From assembly GCA_000514715.1 (NCBI GenBank), contig AZWL01000025.1, positions 21,547 to 85,546 of the forward strand: a stretch of 64,000 bases of DNA, given 5' to 3'. The notes under the pieces were generated by a model. That model was not told the origin of the DNA and ran no database searches. It was given only the letters and a program-made list of their open reading frames with translations. The DNA is from Streptomyces sp. CNH099. Its GTDB lineage: Bacteria; Actinomycetota; Actinomycetes; Streptomycetales; Streptomycetaceae. Below are positions 1 through 7,523 of this stretch, one piece after another. Numbering within the stretch: the first letter of the stretch is position 1; every line of letters begins with the position of its first letter. The translations under genes and the position numbers were made by a program.

Positions 1-626
1 CCCTCCGCCCCCAGCGCGACCAGCCACTCGGCGCCGGCCTCCGGCGGCGTGTCGGTGGCGTGCAGATGGATGCCGGAGCCGGCGACGTCCGGGGCGCGCA
101 GCGCGGCCAGGTCCGCGTCGCCGCCGCGCTGCGCGAACTCAAGGATCTCCAGCCACTCGTCGACCGTGTCCGCGGCCACGTCCGCCGCGACGGCGAACTC
201 CACGCCCGCCGCCCCGTCGGCGTCCGCCCGGTGCACGACCGTCTCGTGCACCATCCGCCGCGCCCAGAACGCCGCCCGCTGCTCCTCCGCCCACGTCCAC
301 ACCCCGGCGTCCGGCCCCGCCGCGCGCAGTTCCGCGGCGAGCAGCCGCGCGCCCTCCGCCAGCCAGCCGTCGAGCGCGGCGGGGGTACGCGGCCCGGGGC
401 CGGCGAAGCCGGGCACCTCCTCGTCGGGGATCTCCTCCGCGGCGCGGGTACGGACGAGTTCGGCCGCCCACCGGTGCGCGCCGCCGACGTGCACGGCCAG
501 TTCGCCGAGGTCCCAGTCGGGGCAGGTGGGCACCCGGGTCCCCGGGTCGGCGCCGCGTACGGTGCGGCGCAGCAGGTCGGTCTGCGTGCCGAGTTCGGCG
601 CAGTAGCGGTCGTACGCAAGTCTCAT
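1..626 (-). CDS. Maleylpyruvate isomerase-family mycothiol-dependent enzyme (3' end cut by window)
   Basis: The frame opens with ATG at 626 and runs off the left edge, giving about 208 residues without a stop. The N-terminal half fits the DinB-like MDMPI fold: a TCPDWDLGELAVHVGG helix supplies a probable metal-ligand histidine, and RRMVHETVVHRADA supplies two more. Family members use mycothiol as a thiol cofactor or act as metal-dependent transferases in the cytosol; the substrate cannot be read from sequence. It is monocistronic as far as visible and shares orientation with the downstream TetR gene. The start agrees with the usual family N-terminus. Confidence 0.85.
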   Translation of the reverse strand, partial: MRLAYDRYCAELGTQTDLLRRTVRGADPGTRVPTCPDWDLGELAVHVGGAHRWAAELVRTRAAEEIPDEEVPGFAGPGPRTPAALDGWLAEGARLLAAELRAAGPDAGVWTWAEEQRAAFWARRMVHETVVHRADADGAAGVEFAVAADVAADTVDEWLEILEFAQRGGDADLAALRAPDVAGSGIHLHATDTPPEAGAEWLVALGAE

Positions 627-728
627 GCCGGCGCACTCTACGGGCCCGCCGCCGCCGGGCGCCGCCCGCTTTCCGCGCCGTGCACCCACCGCCGCCCGCG
701 CCCCGGGGGCGGCCCGCCGCGACCGTGT

Positions 729-1400
729 CTAGCGGGACTTCGGCTCCGGCTTCGGCGTCCGGTCCGGGGCCGCGTCGACCAGCCGGCAGACCGTCTCGAT
801 GTCGATCCGCACCTGCGCGATCGACGCCCGCCCCGACAGCCAGGTCATCAGCGCCGAGTGCCACGTGTGCTCGATCACCCGCACCACCGACAGCTGCTCC
901 GGCGTCGGCCGGCTCCCGGCGCCCATCGCGTCCAAAATGATCGCCGTGGTCAGCCGGGAGGCGACGTCGACCTCCGGGCTCACCGACCGGTCGGCGAAGC
1001 TCAGCGCGCGCACCATCGCGTCCGCGAGCAGCGGCTCGCGCTGCAGCGCGCGGAAGGCGCGCATCAGGGTCTGCGCGACCCGGGCGCCCGGGTCCGCCGC
1101 CGTCGGCGGGCGCTTGCGGAGCGTCTCGTGCAGCTGCCGCAGCTGGTCCTGCAGGGTGGCGACGAGCAGGTGGATCTTGGAGGGAAAGTACCGGTAGAGC
1201 GTGCCGAGCGCGACGCCGGCCCGCTCCGCGACCGCGCGCATCTGCACGGCGTCGAAGCCGCCGCGGCCGGCCAGCTCCGCGGTCGCCCGCAGGATGCCGC
1301 GGCGGCGCGCCTCCTGCCGCTCGGTGAGCTGCGCCCGGCCCGGCCCGCGGCCGGACCCGCCCGGGACGCCCGGGACGCCGGCCCTCGATGTTGTCGTCAT
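729..1400 (-). CDS. TetR-family regulator, KstR-like
   Basis: A 223-residue TetR repressor. The frame stays open upstream, but ATG at 1400 puts the DNA-binding domain at the usual distance. The HTH stretch (AVQMRAVAERAGVALGTLYRYF, about residues 55-80) and the ligand-domain motif PLLADAMVRAL followed by WLSGRASIAQV closely match what I know of mycobacterial KstR, the repressor of sterol and cholesterol catabolism. An exact match to the KstR box lies about 95 bp upstream at 1494-1507, which supports autoregulation. No sterol-catabolic genes are visible nearby; the divergent neighbour is a glycosyltransferase operon. The family is secure and the KstR subgroup is likely. The inducer is unknown. 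Confidence 0.88.
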   Translation of the reverse strand: MTTTSRAGVPGVPGGSGRGPGRAQLTERQEARRRGILRATAELAGRGGFDAVQMRAVAERAGVALGTLYRYFPSKIHLLVATLQDQLRQLHETLRKRPPTAADPGARVAQTLMRAFRALQREPLLADAMVRALSFADRSVSPEVDVASRLTTAIILDAMGAGSRPTPEQLSVVRVIEHTWHSALMTWLSGRASIAQVRIDIETVCRLVDAAPDRTPKPEPKSR

Positions 1401-1455
1401 GTGTCCCGATCTGTGCCGTGCTTCCCCCGACGGCAGCGCCGGCGGGCAGGTCTCG

Positions 1456-1469
1456 CTACCAACCGGTAG
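1456..1469. promoter_or_regulatory. Inverted repeat in the kstR-like/GT4 divergent region
   Basis: CTACC-AACC-GGTAG, perfect 5-bp arms around 4 nt. It lies between the regulator start (1400) and the KstR-type box and may be a second operator or part of the leftward promoter. Confidence 0.35.
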
Positions 1470-1493
1470 ATTCGAAGCCGCCGAACGTCTGCC

Positions 1494-1507
1494 TGAAACT
1501 TGTTCTA
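1494..1507. promoter_or_regulatory. KstR-type operator (TNNAACNNGTTNNA)
   Basis: The sequence TGAAACTTGTTCTA fits the published KstR consensus TNNAACNNGTTNNA at every fixed position. It sits 94 bp upstream of the KstR-like gene and 55 bp upstream of the divergent glycosyltransferase start, so one site could control both directions. An exact box beside a KstR-like gene is stronger evidence than either alone; binding itself is inferred. Confidence 0.75.
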
Positions 1508-1561
1508 GATTAGCGCGAGCGGTTACGCTCCGGCGAAACTGCAGTGAGAAGGGGGCCGTAC

Positions 1562-2899
1562 GTGACCGCCGAGGTGCCACTGCGCATCGCCCTGCTCAGT
1601 TACAAGGGCAACCCCTACTGCGGCGGACAGGGCGTCTACGTCCGCCACCTCTCGCGCGAGCTGGCCCGCCTCGGCCACCGGGTCGAGGTGATCGGCGCCC
1701 AGCCCTACCCCGTGCTCGACGCCGGCGTCACCCTGACGGAGCTGCCCAGCCTCGACCTCTACCGCCAGCCCGACCCCTTCCGCACCCCCGCCCGCGGCGA
1801 GTACCGCGACTGGGTCGACCTGGTCGAGGTCGCCACCATGTGGACCGGCGGCTTCCCGGAGCCGCTCACCTTCAGCCTCCGCGCCCGCCGCCACCTGGCC
1901 GCCCGGCGCGGCGACTTCGACGTCGTGCACGACAACCAGACCCTCGGCTACGGCCTTCTCGGCGGCGCCCGCGCCCTCGGCGCCCCGCTCGTGACCACCG
2001 TGCACCACCCGGTCACCGTCGACCGGGAACTGGAGCTGGCCGCCGCGCCCGACCGGCGGCGGCGCTACTCGGTGCGCCGCTGGTACGGGTTCACGCGCAT
2101 GCAGCGCCGCGTCGCCCGCCGGCTGCCGAGCGTGCTGACCGTCTCCGGCTCGTCCCGGGCGCAGATCACCGAGCAGCTCGGCGTGCGCCCGGAGCGCGTC
2201 CACGTGGTGCCGATCGGTGCGGACACCGCGCTGTTCGCCCCCGACCCCGCGGTGCCGCGGGTGCCCGGCCGGATCGTCACCACGGCCAGCGCCGACGTGC
2301 CGCTGAAGGGGCTGGTCCACCTCGTCGAGGCGCTGGCGAAGATCCGTACGGAACAGCCGGACGCGCACGTCGTGGTGGTCGGCAAGCGCGCCGAGGACGG
2401 GCCGGTCGCGCAGGCCGTCGAGCGCTTCGGGCTGGGCGGCGCGATCAGGTTCGTCACCGGCATCAGCGACGAGGAGTTGGTCGGCCTGCTGCGCAGCGCG
2501 CAGGTCGCCTGCGTGCCCTCGCTGTACGAGGGCTTCTCGCTGCCCGCCGCCGAGGCGATGGCCACGGGCACGCCGCTGGTCGCCACGACCGGCGGCGCGA
2601 TCCCGGAGGTCGCCGGGCCCGACGGCGAGACGTCCCTGGCGGTGCCGCCGGGTGACGCGGGCGCGCTGGCCGCCGCCCTCACCCGGCTGCTGTCCGACGC
2701 CCAGCTGCGCGACCGCCTCGGCGCGGCGGGGCGCGCGCGGGTGCTGGCCCGCTTCACCTGGGCGCAGGCGGCGAAGCTGACCGCGGAGCGCTACCGGGAG
2801 GCCATAGCGGCGCACGCCGCGGAGGCCGGCCCCCGTGCCCGGCCGCGAAGCGGCGCGACGGCGCCCCGCGTGCGCGCGGCGGGCGGTGACCGCGGATGA
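1562..2899 (+). CDS. GT4-type glycosyltransferase
   Basis: A 445-residue GT-B glycosyltransferase. The N-terminal Rossmann half begins LRIALLSYKGNPYCGGQGVY, the acceptor-side glycine-rich loop of family 4. The C-terminal donor half carries SLYEGFSLPAAEAMATGTPLVAT, the EX7E signature that binds the nucleotide-sugar. I chose GTG 1562 because GAAGGGGG ends 6 nt upstream; a GTG at 1544 in frame has no such site. It is the first gene of a probable operon with a methyltransferase and an alpha/alpha-barrel protein, which suggests synthesis or tailoring of a surface glycan or glycolipid. The sugar and acceptor are unknown. The KstR-type box lies just upstream. Confidence 0.9.
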   Translation: MTAEVPLRIALLSYKGNPYCGGQGVYVRHLSRELARLGHRVEVIGAQPYPVLDAGVTLTELPSLDLYRQPDPFRTPARGEYRDWVDLVEVATMWTGGFPEPLTFSLRARRHLAARRGDFDVVHDNQTLGYGLLGGARALGAPLVTTVHHPVTVDRELELAAAPDRRRRYSVRRWYGFTRMQRRVARRLPSVLTVSGSSRAQITEQLGVRPERVHVVPIGADTALFAPDPAVPRVPGRIVTTASADVPLKGLVHLVEALAKIRTEQPDAHVVVVGKRAEDGPVAQAVERFGLGGAIRFVTGISDEELVGLLRSAQVACVPSLYEGFSLPAAEAMATGTPLVATTGGAIPEVAGPDGETSLAVPPGDAGALAAALTRLLSDAQLRDRLGAAGRARVLARFTWAQAAKLTAERYREAIAAHAAEAGPRARPRSGATAPRVRAAGGDRG

Positions 2900-2949
2900 C
2901 GGCCCGCCGGCCACCGGCCGGCCGCGCCCCGTACCGCACCGCGCCGCGT

Positions 2950-2985
2950 CACAGCGGCGCGCCACGTTACGGCGGCGCGCCACGT
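2950..2985. repeat. Two 18-nt tandem repeats
   Basis: Two copies of an 18-nt unit with core GGCGGCGCGCCACGT, differing at one or two positions, lie in the 217-nt gap between the glycosyltransferase and methyltransferase genes. The unit contains the palindrome GGCGCGCC. No gene or terminator is evident in this gap. Confidence 0.5.
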
Positions 2986-3116
2986 CACGGCACCCGCCCT
3001 CCGCTGCACGACCCCGACCCCCGGGCCGCCCGTGGCAACGACGCCCCGCCCGGCCGCCGCCGCACCCCCGCGCCGCCTCCCGCCCGCCGCCTCCCGCCCA
3101 CCCCTCCGGAGGAGCC

Positions 3117-3842
3117 TTGCTGACCGTCGACTTCACCCGCTTCCCGCTCGCACCCGGCGACCGCGTGCTCGACCTGGGCTGCGGCGCCGGGCGGCACGCC
3201 TTCGAGTGCTACCGGCGCGGCGCCCGCGTCGTCGCCCTCGACCGCGACGGCGCCGAGCTCCGCGAAGTCGCCCGCTGGTTCGCGGCGATGGCAGAGGCGC
3301 GCGAGGCGCCGGCGGGCGCCTCCGCCGCCGCCGTCGAGGGCGACGCGCTGTCGCTGCCCTTCCCCGACGACGGCTTCGACGTCGTGATCGTCTCCGAGGT
3401 GATGGAGCACATCCACGACGACAAGGGCGTGCTCGCCGAGGCCGTGCGCGTGCTGCGCCCCGGCGGCCGGATCGCGGTCACGGTCCCGCGCTACGGGCCG
3501 GAGAAGGTCTGCTGGGCGCTCTCGGACGCGTACCACGAGGTCGAGGGCGGCCACATCCGCATCTACAAGGCCGACGAACTGGTCGGCAGAATCCGCGAGT
3601 CGGGCCTGCGGCCGTACGGCCTCCACCACGCGCACGCGCTGCACGCGCCGTACTGGTGGATCAAGTGCGCGGTCGGCGTGGACAACGACAGGTCGCCGGC
3701 GGTGCGCGCGTACCACAAGCTGCTGGTCTGGGACATCATGAAGAAGCCGCTGGCGACCAGGCTCGCCGAGCGGCTGCTCGACCCGGTCATGGGCAAGAGC
3801 GTCGTCGTCTACGCGACCAAGCCGCACGAGGGCGGCCGGTGA
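3117..3842 (+). CDS. Class I SAM-dependent methyltransferase
   Basis: About 241 residues. Motif I is VLDLGCGAGRHAFE near the N-terminus, followed by VVALDRD (motif II), LPFPDDGFDVVIVSEVMEHI (motif III/IV region) and VLRPGGRIAVTVP (motif V), a typical Methyltransf_11 layout. GGAGG at 3108-3112 sets the start: TTG 3117 is the first standard start, though CTG 3120 has better spacing. The C-terminal half (tyrosine/tryptophan-rich, around YWWIKCAVGVDN) probably recognises the acceptor. It overlaps the next gene by 4 nt (GTGA), so the two are translationally coupled. It likely methylates the product or substrate of the upstream glycosyltransferase. Confidence 0.88.
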   Translation: MLTVDFTRFPLAPGDRVLDLGCGAGRHAFECYRRGARVVALDRDGAELREVARWFAAMAEAREAPAGASAAAVEGDALSLPFPDDGFDVVIVSEVMEHIHDDKGVLAEAVRVLRPGGRIAVTVPRYGPEKVCWALSDAYHEVEGGHIRIYKADELVGRIRESGLRPYGLHHAHALHAPYWWIKCAVGVDNDRSPAVRAYHKLLVWDIMKKPLATRLAERLLDPVMGKSVVVYATKPHEGGR

Positions 3843-4966
3843 CCGGCTCCGAACGGACGGAACACCTGGTCCTGCCCGGCGTGCTCTCCGCCGCCGAGGT
3901 GGGCAGGACCGTCGCCGGGATCGCCGCGGTGCAGCGGGACGACGGGGCGATCCCGTGGTTCCGCGGGCACCACCTCGACCCGTGGGACCACACCGAGGCC
4001 GCCATGGCGCTGGACGCGGCGGGCGAGCACGGGCGGGCGGAGGCGGCGTACGAGTGGCTGCGGGCGCACCAGCTCGCGGACGGCTCCTGGTATGCGGCCT
4101 ACGCCGACGGGGACGCGGCCCGGCCGACCGACCTCGGCCGGGAGACGAACTTCTGCGCGTATCCGGCCGTCGGCGTCTGGCACCACTATCTGGCCACCGG
4201 CGACGAGGCGTTCCTGCGCCGGATGTGGCCGGCGGTGCACGCGGCGGTGGAGTTCGTGCTGCGGCTGCAGCAGCCGGGCGGGCAGATCGGGTGGAAGCGC
4301 GAACCGGCGGGCGGGGAGGGAGGAGCGGACCGGCAGGAAGGGGCCGGCCGGGAGGAAGGGGCCGCCGCGGGGGCGGTGCGCACCGAGGCGCTGCTGACCG
4401 GCTCCTCGTCCGTCCACCACGCGCTGCGCTGCGCGCTGGCCGCCGCCGAGCGGCTGGGTGAGCCGCAGCCCGGCTGGGAGCTGGCCCTCGGCCGGCTCGC
4501 GCACGCGATCCGGCGGCACCCGGAGCGGTTCCTCGACAAGGGCCGCTTCTCGATGGACTGGTACTACCCGGTGCTCGGCGGCGCGGTCACCGGCGCGGCC
4601 GCGGTGCAGCGCATCGAGCGCGAGTGGGACCGCTTCGTCGTCCCCGGGCTCGGCGCGCGCTGCGTCAGCGACCGGCCGTGGGTGACCGGCGGCGAGAGCG
4701 CGGAGCTGGCGCTCGCGCTGTGGGCGGCGGGCGACGGCGAACGGGCGCTGGAGATCCTGCGCTGGCTCAAGCACCTGCGCGCCGACGACGGCATGTACTG
4801 GACGGGGTACGTCTTCGAGGACGACGCGATCTGGCCCGCCGAGCTGACGTCGTGGACGGCGGGGGCGCTGCTGCTGGCCATCGCGGCGGTCGGCGGCGAC
4901 GAGGCGACGACGGCGGTCTTCGGCGGCGCGGGGCTGCCGGCGGGGCTGGACCCGGGCTGCTGCTGA
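3839..4966 (+). CDS. Alpha/alpha-barrel protein (prenyltransferase/squalene-cyclase-like or GH15-like)
   Basis: 375 residues starting at GTG 3839, which overlaps the methyltransferase stop; GAGGG lies a few bases upstream. Repeats such as YEWLRAHQLADGSWYAAY and the segment VGVWHHYLATGDEAFLRRM...VEFVLRLQQPGGQIGW are typical of (alpha/alpha)6 toroids shared by prenyltransferase/squalene-oxidase repeats and several glycoside hydrolases. No signal peptide is seen. A Gly/Glu-rich insert (about residues 158-183) looks like a loop expansion. In context with a glycosyltransferase and methyltransferase, a glycan-processing or glycan-binding role is more plausible than terpene chemistry, but neither is shown. 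Confidence 0.72.
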   Translation: MTGSERTEHLVLPGVLSAAEVGRTVAGIAAVQRDDGAIPWFRGHHLDPWDHTEAAMALDAAGEHGRAEAAYEWLRAHQLADGSWYAAYADGDAARPTDLGRETNFCAYPAVGVWHHYLATGDEAFLRRMWPAVHAAVEFVLRLQQPGGQIGWKREPAGGEGGADRQEGAGREEGAAAGAVRTEALLTGSSSVHHALRCALAAAERLGEPQPGWELALGRLAHAIRRHPERFLDKGRFSMDWYYPVLGGAVTGAAAVQRIEREWDRFVVPGLGARCVSDRPWVTGGESAELALALWAAGDGERALEILRWLKHLRADDGMYWTGYVFEDDAIWPAELTSWTAGALLLAIAAVGGDEATTAVFGGAGLPAGLDPGCC

Positions 4967-5020
4967 GCCGCGGGGGCGGGGCGGCCGGGCGGCGCCGGAC
5001 GCCGGTGCGGGGCAGGGCGG

Positions 5021-5086
5021 CGCGGTCAGTACGGGGCCGGGACGCGCGGTCAGTACGGGGCCCAGGGCGGCGGTCCGTACGGGACC
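5021..5086. repeat. Three 18-nt direct repeats at 24-nt period
   Basis: CGCGGTCAGTACGGGGCC occurs exactly at 5021 and 5045, and a variant at 5069. They lie between the alpha/alpha-barrel gene and the cobalamin riboswitch. The regular 24-nt period hints at slippage or repeated protein sites; function unknown. Confidence 0.55.
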
Positions 5087-5138
5087 GGGCGGAACCTGCC
5101 TCGTCAGGCGCCCGCGCGTGGCCTGGACGGCGCTGACC

Positions 5139-5308
5139 CGGTGCCGGTACGGGACGGTAAGGTGAACGGCGACAACTTCAACCGCGCCCCGTGGGAGAAG
5201 CCGGTGCGAATCCGGCGCTGACCCGCAACCGTGAGTCCGGCCCCCGCGGCCGTACGAGCCGGAGCACCCCCGGAGCGCGACAGGCTCATGGGCACCCGCC
5301 CGGCACCG
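5139..5308 (+). promoter_or_regulatory. Cobalamin (B12) riboswitch
   Basis: The conserved core is plain: GCCGGTGCGAATCCGGC at 5200-5216 (the P4/P5 hairpin with its GCGAA motif), then the ACCCGCAACCGTGA box at 5221-5234. CGGTGCCG at 5139-5146 can pair with CGGCACCG at 5301-5308 to close the element. It ends about 130 nt before the first start of the five-gene ECF operon. Actinobacterial members of this class shut off B12 uptake or biosynthesis genes when adenosylcobalamin is abundant, so the operon is expected to be B12-repressed. Boundaries are approximate. Confidence 0.92.
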
Positions 5309-5436
5309 ACGCCGGACCGGCCCCGTCCGTCGCGGTATGCGGAGCTGAGCCCGGCACCCCCGGCGCGCCCCACGCGCGGACGGGCGGCCGCGGCCGGCTG
5401 TGCCGGCCGCACCTCACGAAAGGCCCCCGCTCCGCC

Positions 5437-6774
5437 ATGGCTCCGATAGGCCGGACCGCCGCCGCCCGCGGCACGCGCGCGGCGCTCGCCGCCGCCGTGC
5501 TGCTGCCCCTGACCCTCGCCGGCCCGGCGGCGGCGGCCGCCGCGGCCGCTGCCGTGCAGACGGCGCCGCAGACGGCGCCGCAGACGGCGCCGCAGGCCGC
5601 GCCCGTGCAGAAGAAGAAGCTCCCCGAGGGCCTGTACGGCACCGCGGACCCCGAGTTCGACGGCGTCTGGCGGCAGTCGCTGGCCCTCCTCGCCCAGCGC
5701 ACCCAGCACCTCCGCCCGGCCCCCGCGGCGGTCGGCTTCCTCACCGGCCAGCAGTGCGCGGACGGCGGCTTCGCCGCGTACCGCGCCGACGTCGCGAAGC
5801 CCTGCGACCCGGCCACCGAGGACACCAACGCCACGGCCGCCGCGGTCCAGGCGCTGAGCGCGGCGGGCGGCGAGCGCGCGGCCGTCGGCAAGGCCGTGAC
5901 CTGGCTGAAGAAGATCCAGAACGACGACGGCGGCTGGGGCTTCAACCCCGGCGGCCCCACCGACGCCAACTCCACCGCCGTCGTCGTCGGCGCCCTCGCC
6001 GCGGTCGGCGAGCGGCCGGGGAAGACGACGGCGGGCGGCGGCAGCCCGTACGACGCGCTGGCCGCGCTGCAGCTCGGCTGCGACGCGAAGAAGGCCGAGC
6101 AGGGGGCGTACGCGTACCAGCCGGAGGACGACGGCGCGCTGTTCCCGAACGACTACGCCACCGCCGCCGCCGTCCTCGCCGGCACGGGCCACGGCCTCGC
6201 GCCCGGCCCGGCGGAGAAGGGCGCCGCGGCCGGCGAGGACACGCCCGTCGACGACGCGGGCGCCTGTGCCGAGGACCCGTCCCCGGCACAGGCGTCGGAG
6301 GCGGGCGCGGCGTACCTGGCGCGGAAGCTCGCGGCCGGCGACGGGCACCTCCCGGCCCTGACCGGTGACGGCCCCGACCACAACGCGACCGCCGTCGCCG
6401 CCATCGCGCTGGCCGCGGGCGGCCACCGCAGCGCGGCCCGCGAGCCGTACGGCTGGCTGGAGCGCGACAAGGGCACCCTGCCGTGGACGAAGGACAACCC
6501 GGCGGCCCTGGCGACACTGGTCCTCGCCGCGGACGCGGTCGGCGCCGACCCGGGCGCCTTCGCCGGCGACACGGACCTGGTCGCCCGCCTCAACGCCACC
6601 GGCCCGCGGCCGACCGCGGAGAAGCCGGCGACGGGCGCCGCGGCGGCGGACGAGAAGTCGTCGGACGACGACGACGGCACGGGCACGGCGGTGTGGGCGC
6701 TGCTGGGCGTGGGCCTGGCGGCGGGCGCCGGCATCGGGCTGCTGGCGAGCGCGCGGAGAAAGAGGAACGCGTGA
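5437..6774 (+). CDS. Secreted, C-terminally anchored alpha/alpha-barrel protein (putative corrinoid-binding subunit)
   Basis: 445 residues. A twin-Arg-free signal peptide (hydrophobic core about residues 14-38) is followed by a short TAPQ repeat linker and prenyltransferase/squalene-oxidase-type repeats, for example GFLTGQQCADGGFAAY (100-115) and WLKKIQNDDGGWGF (156-169). An acidic linker, one transmembrane helix (about 415-436) and a basic tail RRKRNA anchor it outside the cell. The (alpha/alpha)6 fold is also that of the N-terminal domain of intrinsic factor and transcobalamin. Its place directly behind a cobalamin riboswitch and in front of an ECF importer makes B12 or corrinoid capture the best guess. 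It overlaps the next gene by GTGA. ATG 5437 has GAAAGG somewhat far upstream. Confidence 0.8.
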   Translation: MAPIGRTAAARGTRAALAAAVLLPLTLAGPAAAAAAAAAVQTAPQTAPQTAPQAAPVQKKKLPEGLYGTADPEFDGVWRQSLALLAQRTQHLRPAPAAVGFLTGQQCADGGFAAYRADVAKPCDPATEDTNATAAAVQALSAAGGERAAVGKAVTWLKKIQNDDGGWGFNPGGPTDANSTAVVVGALAAVGERPGKTTAGGGSPYDALAALQLGCDAKKAEQGAYAYQPEDDGALFPNDYATAAAVLAGTGHGLAPGPAEKGAAAGEDTPVDDAGACAEDPSPAQASEAGAAYLARKLAAGDGHLPALTGDGPDHNATAVAAIALAAGGHRSAAREPYGWLERDKGTLPWTKDNPAALATLVLAADAVGADPGAFAGDTDLVARLNATGPRPTAEKPATGAAAADEKSSDDDDGTGTAVWALLGVGLAAGAGIGLLASARRKRNA

Positions 6775-7523
6775 CCGGCGCGGCGGTGCGGCGCCGGCTG
6801 CGGCACGCGGTCGCCGCCGCGGCCTGCACCACGGTGGCGGCTGCGGCGGTGGCGCTCGGGGTGGCCGCGCCGGCGCAGGCGGGGCCCTCGTCGGACGGAT
6901 ACCGGTACTGGTCCTTCTGGGACCGGGACGGGGACTCGTGGGTCTACGCGACCAAGGGGCCCGGCCTCGCGCGGCCCGACGACGGCGACGTGCACGGCGT
7001 GCGGTTCGCCGTCAGCGAGGAGTCCGGCGGCGGGCCCCGCCCGCGCGGCACCGCCGGCTTCGACGCCGTTTGCGGCGACACCGAACCCGGTGACGGCGAC
7101 AAGCGCGTCGCCCTCGTCATCGACTTCGGCACCGCCGCGCACGCCCCCGACGGCCAGACCCCGCCCCCCGTCCGTACCGAGTGCGCCTCCGTCCCCGGGG
7201 ACGCCACCCTCGGCGACGCCCTCGCCGCCGTCGCGGAACCGCTGCGCTACGACTCGAACGGCCTGCTCTGCGCCATCGACGGCTACCCGCGCAGCGGCTG
7301 CGCCGAGCCGGTGTCCCGCAGCGGCGGCGGAGCGGGGGACGGGAGCGGGAGCGGCGACGGCGACGCGGCCGGCGAGCCGCGCGACGCGGCCGCCGCCGAC
7401 GGCGGCTCCGGCTCCGGCGGCGACGGCGACTCCGGCCCGTCCACGGGACTCGCCGGCGGCGCCGCCGTGATCGCGGTCCTCGCCGGGCTCACCGTCTGGC
7501 AGCTGCGCCGCCGCCGGACATGA
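6771..7523 (+). CDS. SCO2322-type secreted anchored protein (DUF4430-like partner)
   Basis: 250 residues from GTG 6771, overlapping the previous stop, with AGAGG upstream. A signal peptide ends near AQAGPSSD (about residue 40). The mature domain contains YRYWSFW and later ATLGDALAAV and YDSNGLLCAIDGYPRSGC. A Gly/Asp/Ser-rich linker leads to one transmembrane helix and the tail LRRRRT. The family corresponds to what I recall as SCO2322 proteins. The pattern T-x2-D-A-L ... G-x3-x-I-D-G resembles DUF4430, the C-terminal domain of transcobalamin-like proteins. Together with the preceding barrel protein it would supply the second half of an intrinsic-factor-like receptor; this is inference. Confidence 0.78.
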   Translation: MTGAAVRRRLRHAVAAAACTTVAAAAVALGVAAPAQAGPSSDGYRYWSFWDRDGDSWVYATKGPGLARPDDGDVHGVRFAVSEESGGGPRPRGTAGFDAVCGDTEPGDGDKRVALVIDFGTAAHAPDGQTPPPVRTECASVPGDATLGDALAAVAEPLRYDSNGLLCAIDGYPRSGCAEPVSRSGGGAGDGSGSGDGDAAGEPRDAAAADGGSGSGGDGDSGPSTGLAGGAAVIAVLAGLTVWQLRRRRT

